NCBI GenBank assembly: GCA_900472625.1 | Contig: UCIT01000010.1 | Location: forward strand, 24,167-66,861 | Reading direction: 5' to 3' | Length of the DNA: 42,695 nucleotides | DNA from: Hyphomicrobiales bacterium | GTDB taxonomy: Bacteria > Pseudomonadota > Alphaproteobacteria > Rhizobiales > Rhizobiaceae | Shown: positions 37,581-42,695 of the stretch, piece after piece | Layout of the letters: each line of letters begins with the position of its first letter | Numbering within the stretch: the first letter of the stretch is position 1 | Notes under the pieces: model-generated | Databases searched by the model: none | The model's input: only the letters and a program-made list of their open reading frames with translations | Told to the model about the DNA's origin: nothing | Position numbers and translations under genes: made by a program

Positions 37581-38567
37581 ATGACCGTCTTCCACCGCAA
37601 CGAAACCCGCGAACCATTGCCAGAGCACCTGCGTGGCGGCGTGATCGCCATCGGCAATTTCGACGGCGTCCACCGCGGGCATCAGTCGGTGCTGGACCGG
37701 GCGCTGGAGATCGCCGCGGAGCGCGGCGTTCCGGCTCTGGTGCTGACCTTCGAGCCGCACCCGCGCACCGTGTTTAAGCCGGAGACACCGGTTTTCCGCC
37801 TGACGCCGGCGCCGCTTCGTGCCCGCATCCTTGAAGCCATGGGCTTTGGCGCCGTCATCGAATATCCCTTCGATCGCGACTTCTCGCAGCGCTCGGCAGA
37901 GGATTTCATCCATGCGATCCTCAAGGACTGGCTTGGCGCCTCGGAAGTCGTCACCGGCTTCGACTTCCATTTCGGCCGTGGCCGCGAAGGCGGCCCGGCC
38001 TTTCTGATGGACGCCGGCCAAAAGTACGGCTTCGGCGTCACGCTGATCGATGCGTTCCGCGATGAGAATTCCGACGTCGTCTCCTCCAGCCGCATCCGCG
38101 CGCTGCTGAAGGACGGCGAGGTCAGCGAGGCCGCCGGTCTGCTCGGCTACCACTATACGGTGGAATCCGAAGTCATCGGCGGCGAGAAGCTCGGCCGCCA
38201 GCTCGGATTCCCGACAGCCAACATGCGGCTGCCGGCCGAAGTCGAATTGAGGCCCGGCATCTATGCCGTCCGCTTCCGCTTCGAAGACGGCTCGCTGCAC
38301 GATGCGGTGGCCAGCTACGGCCGCCGCCCCACCGTCACCGACAACGGCGCCCCGCTGCTCGAGACCTTCGTCTTCGATTTCTCAGGTGATCTCTACGGCC
38401 AGATCTGCGCCGTCTCCTTCTTCGCCTATCTCCGGCCCGAACTGAAGTTCGACGGGCTGGAGCCGCTGGTCGAGCAGATGAACCGGGACAAGGACGAGGC
38501 GAGGGCGCTGCTGTCGGGTGCCCAGCCGATCAGCCCGCTCGACCGCAAGCTTTGCGGCTTCGAATAG
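37581..38567 (+). CDS. ribF: Bifunctional riboflavin kinase / FAD synthetase
   Basis: The 328-residue enzyme converts riboflavin to FMN and then to FAD. The N-terminal nucleotidyltransferase domain has GNFDGVHRGH (25-34) and the FEPHPRTVF and SSSRIRALL landmarks. The C-terminal riboflavin kinase domain has GEKLGRQLGFPTANM (201-215), then GIYAVRF and LLETFVFDFSGDLYG. There is no sign of an FMN riboswitch upstream; rhizobial ribF is usually constitutive. A terminator lies about 140 nt downstream, before ileS. Confidence 0.95.
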   Translation: MTVFHRNETREPLPEHLRGGVIAIGNFDGVHRGHQSVLDRALEIAAERGVPALVLTFEPHPRTVFKPETPVFRLTPAPLRARILEAMGFGAVIEYPFDRDFSQRSAEDFIHAILKDWLGASEVVTGFDFHFGRGREGGPAFLMDAGQKYGFGVTLIDAFRDENSDVVSSSRIRALLKDGEVSEAAGLLGYHYTVESEVIGGEKLGRQLGFPTANMRLPAEVELRPGIYAVRFRFEDGSLHDAVASYGRRPTVTDNGAPLLETFVFDFSGDLYGQICAVSFFAYLRPELKFDGLEPLVEQMNRDKDEARALLSGAQPISPLDRKLCGFE

Positions 38568-38707
38568 AGCCGGCATGCGGCGTCGCCTGGCGCGCGCATT
38601 TCGCCCGCTCTTTTCCAAACCCGGGGCTCTTCCTTTTCCGCCCAAAAGCGCCTATGAACCGGCCCGATGAACACGTTCCTGCTGGCGATCACGATACGAA
38701 TTATCGG

Positions 38708-38752
38708 CCCGGCCTTCCGCGCGCGCTAAGCGGCCGGAAGGTCCGGGTTTTT
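38708..38752 (+). terminator. Rho-independent terminator between ribF and ileS
   Basis: CCCGG-CCTTCCG (38708-38719) pairs with CGGAAGG-T-CCGGG (38735-38747) with one bulged T, followed by TTTTT (38748-38752). It probably ends the ribF transcript. Confidence 0.85.
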
Positions 38753-38855
38753 GGCGCTCGACATGAGAGCGTCTCCGCCGCCGACATATTTCCAAGCCCG
38801 TTGCGCCCGTTTGCGAGGCGCAAGCGCCGATCGCTAGAAGAGACGATTGCCAGAC

Positions 38856-41738
38856 ATGACCGATACAGCTGAAAAGATCGATTACTCGAAGACCCTCTAT
38901 CTGCCCGAAACCGATTTCCCGATGCGCGCCGGCCTGCCGCAGAAGGAGCCGGAAACCGTCGCTCGCTGGCAGCAGATGGGCCTCTACAAGAAGCTCCGCG
39001 CGTCGGCCGCCGGCCGCGAAAAATTCGTGCTGCACGACGGCCCTCCCTATGCCAACGGCAACATTCACATCGGCCACGCGCTGAACAAGATCCTCAAGGA
39101 CGTCATCAACCGCTCGTTCCAGATGCGCGGCTTCGACGCCAACTACGTCCCCGGCTGGGATTGCCACGGCCTGCCGATCGAGTGGAAGATCGAGGAGAAG
39201 TACCGCGAGAAGGGCAAGAACAAGGACGAGGTTCCGGTCAACGAATTCCGCCAGGAATGCCGCGACTTCGCCGCCGGCTGGATCAAGATCCAGGCCGAGG
39301 AGTTCAAGCGCCTCGGCATCGAGGGCGATTTCGACAACCCCTACACGACGATGGCCTTCCATTCGGAAAGCCGCATCGCCGGCGAACTGCTTAAGATCGC
39401 CAAGACCGGCCAGCTCTATCGCGGCTCCAAGCCGATCATGTGGTCGGTCGTCGAGCGTACGGCGCTGGCGGAAGCCGAGGTCGAATACCACGACATCGAG
39501 AGCGACATGATCTGGGTGAAGTTCCCGGTGGCGGACGGCGCGGCCGAGTTGCGCGATGCCTTCGTCGTCATCTGGACCACCACGCCCTGGACGATCCCCG
39601 GCAACCGCGCGATCGCCTATTCCGCGCGCGTTTCCTACGGTCTCTATGAGGTCACCGAAGCTGCAAACGACTTTGGCCCACGCCCGGGCGAGAAGCTGAT
39701 CCTTGCGGACAAGCTGGCTGAGGATGCGTTCGCCAAGGCCAAGCTGCAATTCAAGCGTCTGCGCGACGTTTCGGCCGAGCAACTGGCCTCCATCACCTGC
39801 GCTCACCCTTTCAAGGGCTTCGGCGGCGGTTACGAATTCCTCGTTCCGCTCCTCGACGGCGATCACGTCACCGATGACGCCGGTACCGGCTTCGTCCACA
39901 CCGCGCCAAGCCACGGCCGCGAGGACTTTGACGCATGGATGGGCTCCGCCAAACTGCTTGAAGCCCGCGGCATCGACACCAAGATCCCGTTCCCCGTCGA
40001 CGATGCCGGCTTCTACACGGCAGACGCCCCCGGCCTCGAAGGCGGCCGCGTCATCGACGACAACGGCAAGAAGGGCGATGCCAATGAGCGTGTCATCAAG
40101 GAACTCATCGCCGGCAATGCGTTGTTTGCCCGTGGCCGGCTGAAGCATTCCTATCCGCATTCCTGGCGCTCCAAGAAGCCCGTCATCTTCCGCAACACGC
40201 CGCAGTGGTTTGTCTACATGGACAAGACGCTTGCCGATGGCACGACCCTGCGCTCGCGCGCCTTGAACGCCATCGACGACACTCGCTTCGTCCCCGCCGC
40301 CGGCCAGAACCGCCTGCGCGCCATGATCGAAGGCCGCCCGGATTGGGTCCTGTCGCGTCAACGCGCCTGGGGCGTGCCGATCTGCGTCTTCGTCGACGAG
40401 GCCGGCGAGGTCTTGGTCAATGAGGAGGTCAACGCCCGCATCCTCGAGGCTTTCGAGGCTGAAGGCGCCGATGCGTGGTTCGCCGAAGGCGCGCGCGCGC
40501 GCTTCCTCGGCAAGAAGGCCAACGAGCCATGGTCGCAGGTCATGGACATCCTCGACGTCTGGTTCGACAGTGGCTCGACACATACGTTTACGCTGGAAGA
40601 CCGCCCGGACCTGAAGTGGCCGGCTGATCTCTATCTCGAAGGCTCGGACCAGCATCGCGGCTGGTTCCACTCGTCGCTCTTGGAATCCGCCGCCACCCGT
40701 GGCCGCGCGCCTTACAACGCCGTCCTCACCCATGGCTTCACCATGGACGAGAAGGGCGAGAAGATGTCGAAGTCCAAGGGCAACGTCACGTCGCCGCAGG
40801 AAATCATGAAGGATGCCGGCGCCGACATCCTGCGCCTGTGGGTCATGACCTCCGACTATGCCGACGACCTGCGCGTCGGCAAGACCATCATCCAGACCAA
40901 CGTCGATGCCTACCGCAAGCTGCGCAACACCATCCGCTGGATGCTCGGCACGCTGGCCCACGACAAGGGCGAGACCTTCGCGGTCTCCGAGATGCCGGAG
41001 CTGGAGCAGCTGATGCTCCATCGCCTGGCAGAACTCGACCAATTGGTGCGCGAGAACTACGACGCCTTCGACTTCAAGAAGATCGCCCGCGCGCTGATCG
41101 ACTTCGCCAATGTTGAGCTCTCGGCCTTCTACTTCGACGTCCGCAAGGATGCGCTCTATTGCGACGCCCCGTCGTCGCTGCGCCGCCGCGCCAGCCTGCA
41201 TGTCATTCGCAATATCTTCGATTGCATGGTGACATGGCTGGCGCCGATGCTGCCCTTCACCACCGAAGAGGCATGGCTATCGCGCAACCCCGAAGCCGTT
41301 TCGGTCCACCTCGAGCAGTTCCCCACGGTTCCTGCCGACTGGAAGAACGAGGCGCTGGCCGAGAAGTGGAAGAAGATCCGCGCCGTGCGTACCGTTGTGA
41401 CAGGCGCGCTGGAGATCGAGCGCAAGGACAAGCGTATCGGCTCGTCGCTGGAAGCGGCCCCGGTCGTCCACGTCGCCGATCCGGAGCTGATGAAGGCGTT
41501 GGAAGGGCAAGACTTCGAGGAAATCTGCATCACCTCGGGCATCGTCATCGATGCCACCGAAGGCCCTGTGGATGCCTTCCGTCTGTCTGAGGTGGCCAAG
41601 GTCAGCGTCGAGCCGAAGCTTGCAGAGGGCACAAAGTGCGCCCGTTCCTGGCGCATCACCACCGATGTCGGCTCCGACCCGGATTATCCCGATGTCTCCG
41701 CCCGCGACGCTTTGGCGCTTCGCGAGCTTGCGGTGTAA
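38856..41738 (+). CDS. ileS: Isoleucyl-tRNA synthetase
   Basis: It charges tRNA-Ile and edits misactivated valine. The 960-residue class I enzyme has HIGH at 71-74 (GNIHIGHAL), an editing domain in the middle, and KMSKS at 636-640. The C-terminal zinc finger seen in E. coli IleRS is not intact: the end reads KCARSW with no following CPRC pair, so at most one zinc ligand remains, and the fold may have lost its metal. I chose the ATG at 38856, the start of the conserved [14 protein letters not shown]; a TTG at 38847 is an alternative with a closer purine tract. Confidence 0.97.
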   Translation: MTDTAEKIDYSKTLYLPETDFPMRAGLPQKEPETVARWQQMGLYKKLRASAAGREKFVLHDGPPYANGNIHIGHALNKILKDVINRSFQMRGFDANYVPGWDCHGLPIEWKIEEKYREKGKNKDEVPVNEFRQECRDFAAGWIKIQAEEFKRLGIEGDFDNPYTTMAFHSESRIAGELLKIAKTGQLYRGSKPIMWSVVERTALAEAEVEYHDIESDMIWVKFPVADGAAELRDAFVVIWTTTPWTIPGNRAIAYSARVSYGLYEVTEAANDFGPRPGEKLILADKLAEDAFAKAKLQFKRLRDVSAEQLASITCAHPFKGFGGGYEFLVPLLDGDHVTDDAGTGFVHTAPSHGREDFDAWMGSAKLLEARGIDTKIPFPVDDAGFYTADAPGLEGGRVIDDNGKKGDANERVIKELIAGNALFARGRLKHSYPHSWRSKKPVIFRNTPQWFVYMDKTLADGTTLRSRALNAIDDTRFVPAAGQNRLRAMIEGRPDWVLSRQRAWGVPICVFVDEAGEVLVNEEVNARILEAFEAEGADAWFAEGARARFLGKKANEPWSQVMDILDVWFDSGSTHTFTLEDRPDLKWPADLYLEGSDQHRGWFHSSLLESAATRGRAPYNAVLTHGFTMDEKGEKMSKSKGNVTSPQEIMKDAGADILRLWVMTSDYADDLRVGKTIIQTNVDAYRKLRNTIRWMLGTLAHDKGETFAVSEMPELEQLMLHRLAELDQLVRENYDAFDFKKIARALIDFANVELSAFYFDVRKDALYCDAPSSLRRRASLHVIRNIFDCMVTWLAPMLPFTTEEAWLSRNPEAVSVHLEQFPTVPADWKNEALAEKWKKIRAVRTVVTGALEIERKDKRIGSSLEAAPVVHVADPELMKALEGQDFEEICITSGIVIDATEGPVDAFRLSEVAKVSVEPKLAEGTKCARSWRITTDVGSDPDYPDVSARDALALRELAV

Positions 41739-41753
41739 AATCGAAGAAAGTTG

Positions 41754-41785
41754 CCGGGTGAATTGCGCTCTCGCGGTTCATCCGG
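41754..41785 (+). other. Inverted repeat after ileS
   Basis: CCGGGTGAA (41754-41762) pairs with TTCATCCGG (41777-41785) with one G-U wobble around a 14-nt loop, 15 nt after the ileS stop. No T run follows, so it may stabilise the mRNA end rather than terminate. Confidence 0.4.
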
Positions 41786-41880
41786 TAAAAGCTGCCTGAA
41801 AATGGCCGGATTTTTCCGTCAGGGGGACGAGTGTCCGGTTTTATGCGTTTGAATGCACCGGCATGGCTGGAAGGGTTTTC

Positions 41881-42513
41881 ATGTTATCGAAGCGTTGGTT
41901 CCGTTTGGGCGCCTGCCTGACTGTCGCAATGGCAGGCAGCGCGATGATCTCGAGCTGCACGAGCGGTCCCCGCTACGGCACGGACAAGACGGCCTTTCAG
42001 CAGCTGACCGACGACCTTGGCCAGTCGACCTCGCTGACCGGCGCCGAGCCGAAGAACAAGGGTGTCAAGTACAACCCGCGTGCCGGCCTTGTGGTCCCCG
42101 CCACGGCCGCCGCCAAGGAAACGCTGGTGGCGCCGCAGCAGTCGATCGCCAGCAAGGACAATCCCGAGTGGATCGAATCGCCGGAAGAGACACGTGCACG
42201 TCTCGTCAAGGAAGCTGACGAAAACAGCGACAAGTCGAACTACCAGTCACCGCTGGCCAACAACCAGATCGAAGGCGGCCGCCGCACCACGGAAGCGCAG
42301 ACCAAGGCCTACCGCGAAGCCCGCGCCATCCAGAAGGGCGGCTATATCGACCAGCGTCGCTCCATCTCCGATCCGCCGGCAGAGTTCCGCCAGGTCGACG
42401 ACCCGGCCAAGCTCGACGATCTCGGCGAGCCGGAACTGAAGAAGCTGAAGAAGAAGAAGAAGGAAGCCGCGGTTGCGGGCTCCGGCAAGCAGTGGTGGAA
42501 CCTGCTGCAGTAG
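41881..42513 (+). CDS. Putative lipoprotein, function unknown
   Basis: A 210-residue protein with a lipoprotein signal: a hydrophobic run then ISSC, with Cys26 as the lipidated residue. The mature part is hydrophilic, with a lysine-rich stretch near the end (KKLKKKKKEA) and a C-terminal WWNLLQ. I recognise no domain. I chose the ATG at 41881 because AAGGG precedes it and the signal begins there; an ATG at 41863 adds only six residues. It likely sits on the inner leaflet of the outer membrane or on the inner membrane. Confidence 0.82.
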   Translation: MLSKRWFRLGACLTVAMAGSAMISSCTSGPRYGTDKTAFQQLTDDLGQSTSLTGAEPKNKGVKYNPRAGLVVPATAAAKETLVAPQQSIASKDNPEWIESPEETRARLVKEADENSDKSNYQSPLANNQIEGGRRTTEAQTKAYREARAIQKGGYIDQRRSISDPPAEFRQVDDPAKLDDLGEPELKKLKKKKKEAAVAGSGKQWWNLLQ

Positions 42514-42567
42514 CGATTGCATTCCGGTCCTAGACGTTTCGGCCTTGAATGTTCCGGTAAGTGGTAG

Positions 42568-42695
42568 CCCCCTCTGTCCTGCCGGACATCTCCCCCACAA
42601 GGGGGGGAGATCGACTCGCGGTTGGCTTTAGGCCAGACGCTGGAAGTGGAACGAGCGGCAGCGCCCAGCCAATCTCCCTCCTTGTGGGGGAGATG
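42568..42695. repeat. Second RIME-like palindromic element, cut by the window end
   Basis: The left arm (42568-42612) matches the arm of the hisS-hisZ copy, with CTCCCCCAC/GGGGGGGAG as its internal hairpin. The right arm begins at 42669 and runs past the window end. The spacer shares blocks with the other copy (GCGCCCAGCC; GGAAGTGGAACGAGCGG). Confidence 0.8.

Noticed and set aside
38652..41201. A frame of about 850 codons on the minus strand across ileS.
   Set aside because: It is antisense to the complete and motif-rich ileS gene and has no recognisable domain.

Overview
The window is a chromosomal, GC-rich stretch of an alphaproteobacterium, most likely a member of the Rhizobiaceae (Rhizobium, Agrobacterium, Neorhizobium or Ensifer type). 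The supporting signs are a divergent oxyR-katA pair, a hisS-hisZ-hisG cluster with short-form HisG, a DUF1127 small protein beside a LysR regulator, paired periplasmic L,D-transpeptidases, isolated TadE/TadE/TadG genes, a groESL operon under a CIRCE element, and mosaic palindromic repeats of the type known from rhizobial intergenic regions. No rRNA, tRNA, CRISPR array, phage module or transposase was found. Genes are dense, and most content is core metabolism and stress response.

Layout. 0.25-2.8 kb: guaB with a translationally coupled membrane protein, then a MAPEG protein. 2.8-5.4 kb: oxyR and katA, divergent, with an operator-like inverted repeat between them. 5.5-7.6 kb: a TetR regulator, a LysR regulator and a DUF1127 protein. 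7.7-13.1 kb (minus strand): a DUF937 protein, gshA, rsmE, a PiT phosphate transporter and a NUDIX hydrolase. 13.5-15.3 kb: a shortened adenosylhomocysteinase-like protein and a small secreted protein. 15.4-16.9 kb: two L,D-transpeptidases. 17.1-19 kb: a Tag glycosylase, a periplasmic protein and a HAD phosphatase. 19-21.4 kb: tadG-tadE-tadE. 21.8-23.8 kb: an aldo/keto reductase and two small metal-type periplasmic proteins. 23.8-25.6 kb: BrnT/BrnA and RelB/RelE toxin-antitoxin pairs flanking an unrecognised gene. 25.8-30 kb: hisS, hisZ, hisG and a methyltransferase. 30-32 kb: DoxX, a glutathione transferase and a PAS-like protein. 32.6-34.8 kb: groEL and groES. 35.1-42.5 kb: chrA, a HAD protein, ribF, ileS and a lipoprotein.

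Oxidative and thiol stress is a loose theme: OxyR, catalase, glutathione synthesis, a glutathione transferase, DoxX and chaperonins. Envelope functions (L,D-transpeptidases, Tad proteins, a lipoprotein) form a second. The genes are otherwise independent transcription units.

I see no obvious large novel system. The items most worth a second look are: the adenosylhomocysteinase-like protein lacking several catalytic residues; a 54-nt hairpin in its upstream region; a perfect hairpin covering the ribosome-binding site of the glutathione transferase gene; a low-GC mosaic block inside hisS; a 45-bp-arm palindromic element inside the his operon, with a second copy at the window end; and the relBE pair joined to an unknown Rossmann-type gene.
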